From NCBI GenBank assembly GCA_940671915.1, contig CALNVZ010001721.1:44138110-44202109 (forward strand): 64,000 nucleotides of DNA. The letters run 5' to 3'. The notes beneath the pieces are model-generated. The model was given only the letters and a program-made list of their open reading frames with translations. It made no database searches and was not told where the DNA came from. Both the position numbers and the translations under genes were made by a program. Below are positions 23,601 through 38,600 of this stretch, one piece after another. The stretch comes from Paracentrotus lividus (taxonomy: Eukaryota > Echinodermata > Echinoidea > Camarodonta > Echinidae). Each line of letters starts with the position of its first letter. The first letter of the stretch is position 1.

Positions 23601-26600
23601 ATGGGCTGACAGTTGATAACAACTTCCTGTCTGATACGAATGATGTTGAAATCCTCTCCATCAACCTGTTAGGGATAAGTGTGAGCTCTGTGTATAAACC
23701 TCCAACAGTACCCTTTGATGTCCCCAACGCAGCCACTGATAGTGGTATTAACATCGTAATAGGTGACTTTAACAGTCACAGTGCATCTTGGGGCTACACA
23801 GACACCAACGATGACGGTGAACTCGTGGAGACCTGGGCAGACTCCCATCAACTGTCCCTCATCCATGATGCTAAGCTCCCTTCATCCTTTAACAGTGCAA
23901 GATGGCGAAGAGGTTTAATACAACCCGGACTTGGCCTTTGTCTCAAGTGCCATATCCAACCAGTGTGAAAAGCTGGTTTTCGACCCTATCCCCCATACTC
24001 AACACCACCCAATTGGGCTTAGGGTAAATGCTGTTGTCACCCCTAGACCCGTCCCCTTCCGTCGTCGTTTCAACCTCAGAAAGGCGAAGTGGAAAGAGTT
24101 TGCTGAAGATCTTGACTCCTCCATCAAGGATCTACCTGCAACTCCAAGCAACTATGACTCCTTCATCAAGTTGGTAAAGGAATCTTCGAGACGACACATC
24201 CCTCGTGGCTGCCGTACCAACTTAATCCAAGGCCTCACAGACGACTCGAAGGCCTTGTATCGAGAGCAGGGCGCGACAAACCCGCTTGCCCGCTTGCCCG
24301 GGGCCAGTGAAAACCACGGGCGGGCAAGCAAAATTTTATAACACTTGCCCGATCGGGCAAGCGGTGATTTTCAATATAATAATGTAAAAAGGGGACATTA
24401 TCTCAGTACTGAGGTGGTAAAATCACAGTATTTCGAATAATCACAAATCGGGCGAAAAACAGAAACACATATCAAAAGATTACCATGATTTCTTGTTTAG
24501 TTAATCAACTAAAAAGAAGTAAATTTCTACGCAACGGACTCCGTTGCATGGAGGCTGCCATATTGATTGAAAACGTAAACAATTAGCACTAATTCGCCGA
24601 TAGATGGCGCTAGATTGCTGCAAGATTAAAACCCATCAGCGCGCGGAGATCGCTGTTGTTTTGTGCATGTGCAGGGCGAGGGCTGTTCTGGGATCCGAGG
24701 GGCGCGCGTTTACGTCCGTGTGCTGGGTGCGTCGTCGAGTCTCGTGTGTTTTTGTTGATGACGGCGACTCGAGCGCGAGCGAGGAAGACGATCATGGCTC
24801 AAAGAAAGATAGGAGATTTTTTTCGCGCAACGTCAACGAGCGGGAGAGAAAGACACTCAACCACCGACACCGAAAAATCACTGACAACGGACAAAAGACA
24901 AGCGGCTGCTCCAGCAATACCAGCGAGCTCGAATGCAGAGAAAAGGCCGCGAGCAGGCAACAGCCGCGGCGACGAAAGAAAAGAGGAAAAAATATGAATT
25001 TGTGTTTAACATAAATACTGTCTTCAAATGTTTTTTATTGACTCGTAATTAGATTAGACCTCCTAGAGGATCTATATTTCCTACAAAAATAAAAAGTCAT
25101 TAAAAACAAAGAACGTAAAAAGAAAATTTGGGCAAGTGGTTTTTCCTCTCGGGCAAGCCAAAAAAAAATCCACTTGCCCAACAGGGCAAGTGATTTTTTT
25201 TTTTTTTGTAGAGGCCTGGAGAGTATATAGATAAATTCCGGACAGACCCCTTTTGCGATGATACCATAGAAGCTGGAGACCAGCTTTACTAAGACCATAG
25301 CTGAATGCAGAAGGAGGAAATGGCAGGAATTCATTGAGTCCACGGACATGACCCACAGCAGTAGGAAAGCGTGGAAGACCATCCGCATCCTCGGCAACGA
25401 CTACACCAAACCTAAACCAAGAACAGAGGTGACTGCAAACCAAGTGGCCCACCAGCTCTTAGAGTACAGCAAGGGTAACCCTGATCACCACCCAAAGAGA
25501 GCAAAGCTTCCCGCTACGGCGGCCTCCTGTACCCAAGAGCGCCATGGTTTTACCGACCCCTTTAGCTTGTTAGAGCTATGTAGTGCTATCAAAGCCATGA
25601 AGAACAACAAGGCAGCTGGGCTCGATGATCTTCTCTGTGAGCAGATAAAACACCTTGGCCCTGTAGCACTCAAGTGGCTCCTCAACATGCTCAACACCTG
25701 CCTCGACACAAACAAGATACCCAAGATTTGGAGAAAATCCAAGGTCATTGCCTTACTAAAGCCAGGCAAAGACCCAGCGGTCCCAAAGAGCTACAGACCT
25801 ATCTCCCTGCTATGTCACACCTACAAGCTGTTTGAGCGCCTCCTGCTGAATCGGATTGCCACCTTTGTGGATGACCATCTCATCCCTGAACAGGCCGGTT
25901 TCAGACCTGGAAAGTCCTGTACTGGGCAACTACTCAACCTTACTCAGCATATTGAAGATGGTTTTGAGAAGGGCCTGATCACAGGAGCTGCTTTTGTAGA
26001 CCTATCAGCAGCTTACGACACTGTCAATCATCGGATTCTAGCCAAGAAGCTCTTTGATCTGACCAAAGACCTGAAGTTCACAGAGCTCATCCAATCAATG
26101 CTATCCAACAGGCGCTTCTTCGTAGATCTCAATGGGAGCCACAGTAGATGGCGCACCCAGAAGAATGGCCTACCCCAAGGGAGTGTCCTTGCCCCTCTCC
26201 TTTTCAACATCTACACCAATGACCAACCAGTCCATCCAGAAACTAGGAGCTTCATATACGCAGATGACCTCTGTATCGCCTCGCAGTGTGACTCATTCAA
26301 GGAAATTGAAGCTACACTCTCATCTGCTCTGGATGGTCTCGTCCCATACTACTGATCCAACGACCTTCGTGCGAATCCCTCCAAGACGCAGATCAGCGCC
26401 TTCCATCTTAAAAATAGAGAGGCCAACCGTCAACTAAAGGTCAAGTGGTATGGTAAGGAAATAGAGCACACTTCCACTCCAGTCTACCTTGGAGTCACTC
26501 TAGATCGCTCCCTCACCTACAAGAATCACATCCTGAAAACAAGGAAGAAGGTCAGTGCCAGGAACAGCATCCTGAAGAAGCTAGCTAACTCGAAATGGGG

Positions 26601-29600
26601 CACTGATGCAAGCACCATCCGCACAACAGCCCTTGCCCTCTGCTACTCAGCTGCAGAATATGCGTGTCCTGTATGGGGCAGGTCAGCACATGCTTCAAAC
26701 ATAGACCCATCACTCAACAGCGCGTGTAGGGCCATAACAGGCTGCCTTAAACCGACCAAGGTAGACGATCTCTACATCCTCAGTGGCATCGCCCCTCCTC
26801 ACATCAGGAGGTCTGCACTCTCTCAAAAGGAGAAGCTTAAACAAGAAAATGACCCACTCCACCCTCTCTTCAATGCCTTGCCAACGACAAAGCGTTTGAG
26901 ATCCAGGCACAGTTTTCTTCACTCTACCGTGCCCCTCAACCAGAGCCCCCACAACTGTAGGTTAGACCTTTGGTCAACCCATCTTGAGTCTGCGCCTCAC
27001 AATGTCATCATCGGCCCCAAGGAGTCCCTCCCATCAGGATCCCATGAACCCTGGCCGTTCTGGCTCTGCTTAAACCGCCTGCGGGCTGGAGTCGGCCGTT
27101 GCAAGGTATTAATGGCCAAATGGGGCATCGACACTGAAGGAAGGCCAGTATGCGAATGCGGAGCAGAGGAGACCATGAGTCACCTTCTACAATGCCCTCT
27201 TCTCCCCTTCCCCTGCTCCCAAGCTGATCTTACTTCTCTTTCGTCTAATGGGATCGCCTGCGTTCAATACTTAATGGGTAGAGTCTAATTCGGATTCCCC
27301 TAAGAATCAATATAATATACAATGCATACTATGACCTTTAAAATGTAATCAGGTATAATTACGAATCAAACAAAAGAATAGGATAAAGGACTCGAGAAGA
27401 AGAAGTTGTCAGTACATGGAATGATTGATTCTAGAATATCACCTTTAATCAATAAACATAACATAATTTATTTCAGTTAGAGGAAACTCCTTGATAAGAC
27501 AATGGGCAATTATCCATCTAAAATACACTTATTTTGCTAGACTATAAGAGAGTTAATCTCATTCAATGTATTTGTAGAAAACACATTTACATGTACCTTG
27601 AGACATTGCTTTCAAGGCTTTACTCATTCAATAAGTTTGATAAAGGAGAAATTGTGAATTATGTAAAACCTTGGTTAGCGAAACCAAATCCAAACCAATT
27701 GAAATGTACAATGTACTTATTTCTATGATGTTTTCCTTCTTCCATGTTTTCATTTTTTATTTCTCTTTCGTATCCTTCAGCAAATCCCAGATCATGTTCT
27801 TCCATCAGATCTGTTTGTTCTTATGGTCCCTTTCAACCTTGTAAAGAAAGAACCAGGTGCTAAACAGAGTAGCATTGTTACAATGTAAGTATGAACACCT
27901 ACCATACAACCCAGTGTAAATATAGGCCCTTGTTCAGATTTGTCCCTTTCAGCCTTGTCAAGAAAGCCTGGCGCTAAACAGAGTAGCATTGTTACAATGT
28001 GAACACCTACCATACAACCCAGTGTAAATGTAGGACCTTGTTCAGATTTGTCCCTTTCAACCTTGTCAAGAAATAGCCTGGCTCTAAACAGAGTAGCATT
28101 GTTACAATGTAAGTATGAACACCTACCATACAACCCAGTGTATATGTAGGACCTTGTTCAGATTTGCCCATTTCAACCTTGTCAAGAAAGAACCTGGCGC
28201 TAACAGAGTAGCATTGTTACAATGTAAGTATGAACACCTACCATACAACCCAGTTTAAAATGTAGGCCCTTGTCCAGATTTGCCCATTTCAACCTTGTCA
28301 ATAAAGAGCTTGGTGCTAAACAGAGTAGCATTGTTACAATGTAAGTATGAACACCTCCTATCTCACAACTCAACTTGTATAGATTTATAAGAAGTGTATC
28401 TGCCCTTGTTCATAATCATTGTGCCTTTCAACTTATGATTTGATAATATTTGCCCACTGGTACTGTATGTACGAGTGTGTCTGTGTCCCTCTGCCTGATT
28501 ATTTACATGTATTTAAATGATGCATGATTGCAAAAACTCAAGATTACCCTAAAGTTATATATTTAGGACTTGTCACTTGGACTCTTTACATCATCAGAGT
28601 GGAAAATACCTATCACATCACTCTAATAATGGACCCCTTTTATTTACTGATATAACGAGCATAATAGCATATAGTATCCATTAGTAATAAAACAATAAAG
28701 TCATCATATTACGAAGGTACATGTAGAGTTTAGGAACCTTATCTCGAATTGTGTTTCTTATCTCTTAGTTCCATAACATCTGCTCCAATCCCACAGAGTT
28801 GTTGCATTCTCAAGAATTTAATCTCACAAATGACGATAATATTTGTCTAAATGTGCTATTTAACCTTTTGGCAACTTAAATTCAATAAAACCGGGGTTCA
28901 ATCCAATTTGAAATACAAAATTTTGTACAAATGTGATAAACTTCACAATGAAAGAGCAAAGTCTTATGCCAATTTATGCCGATCTATTGTCTTTTGAAAG
29001 CCCTTTTTTGTTTGAGTGCTTTTATTATTCAATGCTTTTTGTACATTTGATGTATTGTATCTTTGTATAGAATGCTCAGAAGAAAAAAAAGCTGCCTATA
29101 GCATGTGTGTATCATGGGGGGGGGGGGGTACAGGACCATCCTCCTCCCCTACCTGTCAAACAGATAAGTGAAAGTGAGCGCCAAAAAAGGGAGAAGAGGC
29201 AAAACTCATAAAGGAAAAGCCCTTTAACAGCGATAAAATTCCCTCGCCCAATTATTCAAAATAATTGGGAATAATGATAACAACAGCAATTCAAAATAAT
29301 ATATTGATAACAACAACACAATTGTTTATCATGTTTCATTTTAGATTCTCAATATGGAACACCATGATGGGTACATCTCTATTGAGTATGCCTTGGGCCT
29401 TGCAGCAAGCTGGCTTTGCTATGGGTCTAAGTCTTATGCTCTTCATGGCTGCACTAGCTATGTATACATGTTACAGGGTTATACAATCTGTAGAAAGACA
29501 TGGTTAGTATGATTTATAGTTAGTTAGTTCATTAGTTTATTGGTTTAAGTCAGTAGAAAGACATGGTTAGTATGATTACCGGTAGTTAGTTAATTAGTTT

Positions 29601-32600
29601 GCAAGTTAGTAAGTAATAGTAAAGTTAGTTTGCTACATTTGTAATTATCTTCTGAGCTTATATTTGGCTTTACAGCAAGCTGGCTTTGCTATGGATCTAA
29701 GTCTTATTCTGTTCATGGCTGCACTTGCTATGTATACATGTTACAGGGTTATTCAATCTGTGGAAAGACAAGGTTAGTAGGCCTATTCAGGATGCAAGTT
29801 ATTGAGTTTAAGGAATAATTGTGCTAGTATTCACATAAATAGTTAGTTAGGAATGTATGAATTTGTTTAATTAGTCAGGAAGTTAGTATGTCCTCATATT
29901 TTGTCAGTTCTTATGGATTGCATATTAGCTGAAATGGCCCTTTTTAAGGTGTCCATATATATTTGCATGTAAGTTAATGACCAATTATTGTTTTAATACA
30001 AAAATTAGTTTGTCATCTGAATTTGATTGGGTCATCTTTTGTAAATGACCACATTAAATAATTGAAATAAAATCCATCTCTTTCTTTTGTTCAATTGATT
30101 CCTTTTTCTTTTTGTTGAGTATGATCCTATCATAAATCATGTCATTACATTATTATTTGTTTCTTATACTTTTTATGAGCAATGTAAACTACATGAACTA
30201 TTGAGGAATACATGGCCATGCGTTATGAGGTGGGCCCTTTTCTGTTACAACCCAAGTTTTCCAAGGAATTGTACCGTTTTTATTCAATCGAATATTCTTC
30301 TTACATTTGAAATCTTGATACCTATTAAAGTATACATAATCTGAAAGGAGAATTGTCTGAGGAATCCAAAAATACTATCAGAACAGGGATATGGGGAAGT
30401 CATATGGAGTTACAGAGCCAAATATGTCGAAAACGGTTGGAAAAAAGTACTTCCAGAAAAAGGTTACCATGGAAACAAAATTTCACCCTACAACAAAAAG
30501 ACATGCATATTTGAACTCCTCAGAGTCAGACCTTCCAACAAATGTATAACTTGTTATGGTAAGCTTTTTTTAAAATAATTTTGCGCGATCATCTTTCAGC
30601 AAAAATTTCTGATAGGAAATTTGGGTAAATATGTGTTACAATGATAATGCATGATTTACTTCCAAAATATGACACAGTTTGTCTTATAACCTATTTGAAG
30701 TTATACTAGGGTTACATGAATATACTTGCAAATACTTACTACAATAAAATATATCTACAGTGCTTATTCAAACATTAATTTGATCTGGTTCATGTTGAGG
30801 CATGCCAACCGACACGTGCAAGGTATCTCTGAGATGATCTACTGGTGAGGATATAGCATATCAAGCCAATGCAGTGATGTTTCAATTGTAAAATGTAGAA
30901 GACAATACAATTAATTGAAATTTAGGATTATATACCGTAAAATAAATGCAGGTACATGTACCTCCTTGAAGTGATATTCATGCATTTAAATGTAGGGCCA
31001 TGGGTTGGAATATTCTAAATGCTTAACATTATGTCTCTGCAAAGTAGTGTTTTGGGTGGTTGGATTTGCTGTGCATCATCAATATAACTCAATCCAATTA
31101 TTACAGTTTCTTTTGTTTTGTGTAAACAAAGCATAGGTAAATGGTAGTGAGAATATTAAACATGTAGGCTGAATAAATAAACCCATGTCCTAGCATCAAC
31201 TAATATTTTACTTCACTTTGTGAATCGTAGAAATACCTGACGACCACAAATCTAGACAAGTTAAATCACATTATTTTACTGATTTTACATTAATTAATTA
31301 AATTGATTAACTTAATTAGCCTAATTAGGTATTCTTAATTTCATATTTTACACACTGTTACTAATAGATAGATATAATATTCCAATTTAACTGTCTTATG
31401 TTAGATTTTATTGATGGTAAAACCTGATTTATTAATGCAACAGAAATTTATGCTCCTCCCCTCATGCTCCTTCTCCTCCACCACCGTGCAAAAATGGCTA
31501 TTTCAAGTTAATTAATTGTTAATTACTTGTAAATGAGTGCACCATTGGTATTTCTTCTAATATTAAGTTATTGGCAGATATATTTTCTTCACAATGTTAC
31601 CAAATATACCCATATGGCACATGTATTTAAATTTTATATCATTTTTCATGTTTGTGCTTGTCGCGCAAATGTAACTGCACCACCTATATGGGGGCCCAGT
31701 TTAAAACACATGGCCACATACAGTGTGTCCCACAAAAAATGCTAATGGCACTTTAGATGGGTATAATATTAAATTACAATATATATTATTTACATCTCTA
31801 CACCGTATACAATTCATTTTCTGCAACTGGAATTGAATTTTTATGTGATATGGTTCAATAATCACAAAGATATGAGCATTTTTTCATCACACATCAGGAA
31901 ACCTCTCCATCCAAGTTTATATTGAGTAGTACAAAATGTGTCGAATAAAAGAAATCCCAAGTTTAACCATTGATAATTTGAAAAATATTTCAGTAGTGAT
32001 TATGAAATTTATATCACTGTCAATTGCAGTTCACTACCATTTTAATGATACCTCTCTCAGCTCATCTTTATCACGCATCGCTGAACCCCATTGTTCTGAA
32101 AAAAGTCTTGCAAAATTGTGAGTGCTCACTTTCATTCTCCTTGAGATGCATTATTCATAGGTGCCTCTATGGAAACCCGACTTTGATCATTGTTGATCAT
32201 CAATGAGCGTGAAAGTGAACCACTCACAATTTTGCAAGACATTATTTAAAACAATGGGGTTCAGTGATCCATGATATTGGTGAGCTGAGAGAGGTATCAT
32301 TAAAATGGTAATGAGTTGCACTTTACAGTGATATAAATTTCATAATTACTACTGAAACATGTTTCAAAGTATTAATGATCAAACTTGGGTTTGTTTTATT
32401 CGATACATCCGGTACTACTCAATATAAACTTGGATGGAGAGGTTTCCTGATGTGTAATGACAAAATGCTCGTATCTTTGTGATTCTTGGACCATATCGCA
32501 TAAAATTTAATCCAGTTGTAGAAAACAAATTGTAATTTACACGTGTAAAGATATAAATAATATAATATGGTATTTTTTAGATTATACCCATCTAAAGTGC

Positions 32601-35600
32601 CATTAGCATTTTTTGTGGGACACACTGTACATTCCCCCTTTTTTTCTTGCTTTTGCACAGAGTCATCAGGTAAACTGATAGAATTCTCTGACGTGTGTCG
32701 TGAATACCTTGGTCGTTGGGGTGAATACATCAGCGTCTTCTTCTCTCTTTCGGCTCTGCTGGGGGCGATGATCGTCTACTGGGTTCTCATGTCTAACTTC
32801 TTATACAGTACTGTTACATTTATGTTTGGTAAGAACTTATTGATTTTAATCATTGTGTAGTCGTATTAAATGAGCATCCCCACATCACTGGTTGGAACCA
32901 TTAGGGTTCTTTTATAGAGCGGCCATAATTAGAATATCAACCACATCTCAGCATTTGTCGATCATTATGTGTTTCAGAACCCATCTTAGAAAACCACTGT
33001 CAGTACCAGAGACATCACATATCACTGCCTCTTTAATAGGGCCATTCCACGTTACGTAAGTTACACTTCAGAGAAAAATACTGACTTAAAAGGTCTGCCC
33101 TCCTATTAATAAACTGCATTGGAAGTTTAAATCCTATCATGGTAGATCCTTGCCATAGACTCTCAAATTTAAGAAACAAAAGTCAGCTCACTGGGCCTGA
33201 ATAGAAAAAATAATGAGCATTTTAGGAGCGTTACGTAAGTTACGTCAGAGAAAATGGAATCCCCAACCTTTTTTGGGAAACTTGATAACTCTGTGAAGTG
33301 CTAAGCTTTCATGACTAAACTTTATCAGAAATCAAGAGGGTAGACATGCAGCTAAAATTTTCAGTTGAAATTAGGACAATCCAATCACCCATATTTTTTA
33401 TATGAGCCCATCATCGCCGTTACGTAAGTTACAGCTGAGCGTTACGTAAGTTACGCTGTCTGAAAAATCAATGAAAAAAATATCTACTATCCAATTGTTT
33501 GACTTAATTTATGATTAATTTTGTAGAATGACATCATAGGAAATTAAAAACTGAAAATTTTATTGCTTTATCTTCTTTAGTTTTAAAAATATTTGCATCG
33601 TAAGCAATCAAATTCAAGTGTAGTCCCACATGTACATAATTTTGTGGGAATTTTGTAAATTTCAATAATTTTTTAGCTTCATTTTGGCCCAATACCTGTC
33701 ATACGTCTTTACAAGTCAGTCTATTGGCAGGGAAAACCTTACAACTGAATGTATAGTGTCTGATCTCATACTGTTACATGTATATGGCCATGTGTTATAA
33801 GTTCGCCGCCTTTTGCGTTACATGCCAATTTGACTACAAACGGCTCTTTTTTCTCTTCAAGGACCTGTATCTCGTAAAGTATACCCCTTATGATATCAAA
33901 ACTATACACTTTCTGAAAGGAAATTCCTCAAGGAATCTAAATCTGCATTGAAAAATCATACCAGGTGTAAGATAAAAAAGTTATTAAGAAAATTTTAAGA
34001 GATTTAGATTTTTAAAAATTTTTTCATTGTTTTTATCATTAAGTCACCTATAATCACCCAAATATGATTAATATCATTACATTCTGGTAGATAATATTCA
34101 GACCTTTCAATAAAAGGTATAATTTACTTCAATAGAACTATACATTTGCCTACCATTTGCTATTTGACCTCAAATCGCCGCAAACGACGAAATTTACACC
34201 GAAATTTTTGCCTTTATTCTATTCGCCTATTTACCCCCCACCCCCCATTGAATAGCGCCTCTCATTGACGAGGATGCGGCCGAAGCGATCCTATACACTT
34301 TCCTTCTAATTCTCTTCGCCTCCGTCGAGATAAGTCGTGTATTTTTGCCCGCGCCAAAAATAGCGTGTTTTTCATCCTTTTGGGACTTCCTTGCAGGTGT
34401 TTTGCGAGGATTATTTTGCTCAGGATAAATCTTTTGAGTATTCTGAGCTCTCCTTTTTGGTCTGGTCTTTTGGTTTTACCGAGATTTGATAGTTTTTATC
34501 TCTCGGTGATCGTTTATTTTCACGCCTCTCTTCTTCCGTAGACTTCGTACGTTCATTACTGCGTGTATGTTATACGTGTCGTGGTTTACGTTTGAGTGTT
34601 GTGTGTGTTGCGGCGCACAGAGTTTTTGTGCTCCGCTTTTTTTGATAGACCCGCCTATTTTACCCCCTTTTTTGTGTATTACACTTTCTCTCTCTTTTAT
34701 TTTACATGATTCATCTGTCTAATTTTCTTCTCTCGCACATTTAATAGTGGAAGTGGAATTGAAATTAGTCTTGATATAGCACAGATAAGTGTAAGTTCTG
34801 GTGAGTGATAGTAATATTAGCATGTGTTCAATTGTTTATGTCGTGTGTGTTTATCTACGGAGAAGTCCCTCCATTGCGAGGGTGTTGTTATGAGGCTTGT
34901 CTCGTTCGATTTGGTAGCTTAGGTATTGCGTTGTATTCGGCTGTCTATGTAAAGGATCCTGAGCTTCTTTCACTTTTTACATCATGACTTTTTACGATAG
35001 ATAATTTCGGATGAGATATTGTCTGGTATTTGTTGTTTTATTTATTGTTTGGTTTTACCGCATAACGGGCAGTAATAAGCCTAAGACTTGCTCGAATTAG
35101 TGCGTGATTCTCCCTATATGTATCAGGACACCTTGGTTGATGATACGCTGAACGCAGTTATCTGTTTAGGCGCGTCTTAAGGTACTGATGAGACAGAACT
35201 TTATACCGTGGCTCTTCTTCTTATTGGCTGTCCTGGAATTCTCGATATTGTTACTTTATGTGCCTTGTAACGATCTGGAAGATGGATTATATATCAACTG
35301 CTCGGAGAATTCTTAAAGCTGTTTGGTGTTATATAATATTTAATATCGGTCTTATACGCTTTATATTTAGTAGGTATATATGTGGATTTCATGTCTATAT
35401 CGATTTACGGATGTTTTATTCACGATCCTTTGTGTTAGGCCATGGTTCTCTGGTTAATTTAATTCTAGGATATATCTGTGTCATTGATTATGGGATGGGC
35501 TGCTCTTCGGGGCTTTGTTCTATATTTTCTGCGTGTGGCGACTGGGATTGAATACGGGGATTGCCTCAGTATATAGATTGTCACTCTGTGGGTCAACTCT

Positions 35601-38600
35601 GACTAGGCATAGAGGTCTGGGGTGAGTCGGAGCGTCGAGGTATGTTACGTAGGTATCGGAGGTTGCTGGTACCGGTTGGTATATCGGGATTGTACAGGAC
35701 AGCACCGTAGAAGAGTGTAGATAGGTCGCGCTGGTTAACGTAGAGTGAGTATATCGGGGCAGATTACACGGCCGGAGTTCAGGTTGTTTGCCGCGCACAA
35801 GTACAGGGCAGGAGTTTGGCTAGGTTGTTGGTGGGTGGGTTGTGACTGTAACCGGGGCGAGAGCAGAGGACACTTAGATATGTGCAGATAGCTGGGGATA
35901 GTAGTGGTGACACCGCGGATTGTAACAGAGCTGTATAATTAACTCTAGCACTCGATGCGCAGCGAGTGGAGATTACAAGGATTAAGCCGCTTATCGGTCT
36001 GTATTACTGGTGGTGGCGTTGCGTGGTGAGTACTATGCGGAGCAGAAATAGCGGGCAGTTGACACGCTGGGGAGATATGTGAGGAGGGAATATAGATGTT
36101 GGGGAAAAGGGAGGATTGAATGTGAGAGATAGGATGGGGGAGGGGTAGTAGAGGAAGCAAATGCTGGAGAGAGTGGGAAAGCTAGAGGACGCAGATGAGA
36201 GAGTACGTGAGCGGCGCGGGTGCGGGCGGGGGGGGGGATGGGGGCCGACGAGTGGTGGGTACAAAGAGATGAAGAGAATTATTGTGTGGGTGGAGGGAGA
36301 GGTGTATCCGATCTGCTGCTCACGAATTTATGCACGCAGATACGGTAGACCGAGTCGGAAGGAAAGCAGCAGTATCACTTGATCGAACTGGAAGAAGATA
36401 TATACGACGGACGAGTCACCGGACGAGAGTAGAGATTATATCAATAGGCGGTACCAGGGGGAGGATCCGAGGGGGTAATAAGAAAGAGAGGAAGAGAATA
36501 TGTGTTATTTAGGAGATATGTAGAGTAACAGTGTACCCTGAGTGGTAGGAGGATGAATATCCTTCGGTAGATATGATAGGATAGTGAAAGAAATAGATAT
36601 ATTATGAGAAAATAGTTATTAAACGCAATTGATTGATTTGAGATATTAACTACCATTATAATTTGCAAGCTAAAGCGATTGTGATAAAGCATACAGACAG
36701 TAGTGTAGTGATATATCAAAACTTTGTGTAAGACACGCTCTGATATCGTCTATCAATTGTTTTAGCTTATGTCAAGAGACCTTGAGTACTCCGTCAACGA
36801 GGTTCTGGATTTTCACCCTTTTTTTCCGAACACTATTTTTTTTTATGTACCACATATAAATTTTCGTCAGAGCATAAGCTCTACCAGAGCTAGCTTTTAG
36901 TAGGATGAGTGTAGCGGAGGGGGGGTCTTGTACATCAATCATCCTTTTATTTTCACATAGAGATAATCTGTTGCCTGTGCTCAGTATTACGCGCAGGATC
37001 CGCGATATGGACTGAGTCAATCTCGGGTGCGGATGCATAAGCTGCACGCGACGGTTCGTATCTCTTCTGCAGTACCCGGTGTGGTGTGGATATATTTAAT
37101 CTACCTGTTCCGATGACGGGAAGGGTAGACGCGTACTCTATGATATACCACTTGATGACGTATAGAATGTCCCGATATCATACTCTGGTTCAAGGTCTAT
37201 TATAGCTGATGATTTTTGGCGTGGGACTAAGTCTCAAAGAACTCTGTCGCTTTCGTTTCATTGTCATCCGGCTATGGGTATCCGGTAAAGGCAGGGTGAT
37301 GATCCTCTCTATCTAATCGTGTTTTTTCATACTCGTAATTTATAGGGTAATCTGTCTTGTTTAACGCCCTATAACACTTATTCTGAGTAGGAACTTAACG
37401 ATGTGGTTATGTGGTGAGCTGTATTTTATCATTTTTCCTATATGTATCACAGAGGACGGTCCAAGCGATAAGGGAAGTGCAGTATTTTCGATGGGCTCCA
37501 CGTCTGTCTCGCATTTGTTATTACGATTTACACCGTTCCCTATGTGTCCGCTCTCAGTTTACAAAATGTGACTCGTGTCGTTTCTCTTTTGTTCGAGCCC
37601 ATAACATGTCCTTGGTAAAATCCGTCTTACATGATACGTCGTATATTTTTCTAGCTCTTTGGATATCGAAAGAGACCCTTATTAGCATTTCTTGAGGCAG
37701 CCCTTCTCCGTAAGCTAGAATGTTCGCGTACGATTAGTAGAATAGCTATGACGTGTATCTTTATTTACCGGAATTATCCCGGATGTCCGGTTTCCGACTG
37801 ATTAAATACACGCCGAGAGAGATTCAGCTGCTTCACCTTGGAAGAGGGTCGATCGTAAGAGGGATACATATGTCGAGATTTTCAGGAGTCGAACATAGAG
37901 AGAAGTAATCGTCACCTCGTTGCCGATATCCGGATTCCGCGTAATATTTCGATACGGAAGTGTAATTTGAGTCCGAGACAACACGTGGACATTCACGATG
38001 TGGTAGCGGACTTTATCTCATTTTGAGGTGAGTAACATCACTTACATACAGAATAGGAAGACATCATTAACAGGACAGATTGTTTTGTTATGTGGTGGGA
38101 ATCGAATATCCTGGTTACGATTAGTAATGTAGGTATGAAGTCTTATATTTCCGGAGTGGTCTATTTTCCTATACTCGTTTAGCGAAGGATTGTGGTGATG
38201 ATATAGTGTAATTTTTTGGATTATTTTAAAGGGTTTATCGAGACCATATGCACCCTAACTTGACTACCCAGTCCATGATTCATGCTCTATGCTTAATAGA
38301 GGGGAAATAGTGTTTGCCGGCTTGCCTCTATCTCGAACATATTTGACTTATTAGAGAAAGGTATGTTGTAAGTGGCGGTTTCTAGCAACTATTCGTCGCA
38401 AAGAATCCGCAGAGGATCCTTTTGGGTGTGGATCTGACGAGACAGAATCTATTCATAAAGTTGTGGTAATCTTCATCTGAACTACCTTGTATCCAGCTCA
38501 TTTACGTTTTGGTTATTAGCTTGTTCGGTATTCTACTTCTTTGCTGGGGTTTAGACTACTTTAATCGTTTTGAATAGTGTTATAAGTCTCTGAGAAAGGT

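Noticed and set aside
23669..23866. Open frames on the opposite strand of the LINE
   Set aside because: Shadows of the endonuclease and RT coding.
31533..32206. Open frames of 60-70 codons across the palindromic element
   Set aside because: They are in a non-coding inverted repeat and are mirrored on the other arm.
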